A DNA stretch of 5,089 nucleotides from Actinomycetota bacterium. Lineage in GTDB: Bacteria > Actinomycetota > Acidimicrobiia > Acidimicrobiales > JACCXE01. The stretch covers positions 1 through 5,089 of the forward strand of contig JACCXE010000064.1 of the NCBI GenBank assembly GCA_013697265.1, given 5' to 3'. The notes beneath the pieces were generated by a model. It had not been told where the DNA came from. It was given only the letters and a program-made list of their open reading frames with translations, and ran no database searches. Shown in pieces: positions 5,006-5,089 of the stretch; position 1 is the first letter of the stretch; every line of letters starts with the position of its first letter. The position numbers and the translations under genes are program-made.

Positions 5006-5087
5006 GCGGGCGTGGCGAAACTGGCAGACGCGCAGGGTTTAGGTCCCTGTATCGAAAGATGTGGAGGTTCGAGTCCTCTCGTCCGCA
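5006..5087 (+). tRNA. tRNA-Leu (UAG anticodon)
   Basis: A type II tRNA. The acceptor GCGGGCG (5006-5012) pairs with CGTCCGC (5080-5086) with one G-U pair, and A73 is at 5087. T8 and G9 are present. The anticodon stem CAGGG/CCCTG encloses TTTAGGT with anticodon TAG (Leu, CUN codons). The long variable arm ATC-GAAA-GAT is typical of tRNA-Leu, and the T arm is GAGG/CCTC around TTCGAGT. CCA is not encoded. It diverges from clpP, leaving 39 bases between them. Confidence 0.95.
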
Positions 5088-5089
5088 CT

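Overview
The window is GC-rich, with short or overlapping gene junctions and several starts that lack a good Shine-Dalgarno site. It also has a ClpP1-type protease gene and an LPXTG-anchored surface protein. Together these suggest a Gram-positive, high-GC actinobacterium, perhaps of the Acidimicrobiia; the class is inference.

Left part (1-954). The window opens inside the 3' end of what looks like an IS3-family insertion sequence: a transposase C-terminus ending at 47 and a right terminal end in ...CA at 90. Directly after it, in frame, comes the body of an exported SGNH/GDSL esterase with a Thr-rich linker and an LPRTG sortase signal. Its signal peptide and nucleophile block are missing, so the IS appears to have split it.

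Middle part (999-2942). Three genes on the + strand form a tight, overlapping operon: a 120-aa helical protein of unknown function and two proteins that each look like a tandem pair of YbjQ/DUF74-type ('heavy-metal-binding') modules. The pair is clear in the last gene and very divergent in the middle one. This is the best candidate here for a poorly described system.

Central-right part (2945-4172). A VOC/glyoxalase-family gene on the - strand converges on the operon. It has lost its middle and is frameshifted at the scar. Divergent from it, 21 bp away, is a double-hotdog MaoC-like protein whose usual hydratase Asp is not present. A 40-codon single-pass membrane protein on the - strand overlaps the hotdog gene's stop codon.

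Right part (4195-5089). This is housekeeping sequence: tRNA-His(GUG), a hairpin-rich spacer, clpP (ClpP1-like, catalytic triad intact) on the - strand, and tRNA-Leu(UAG) diverging from clpP across 39 bp. There is no CRISPR array, and no gene-free stretch longer than about 110 bases.
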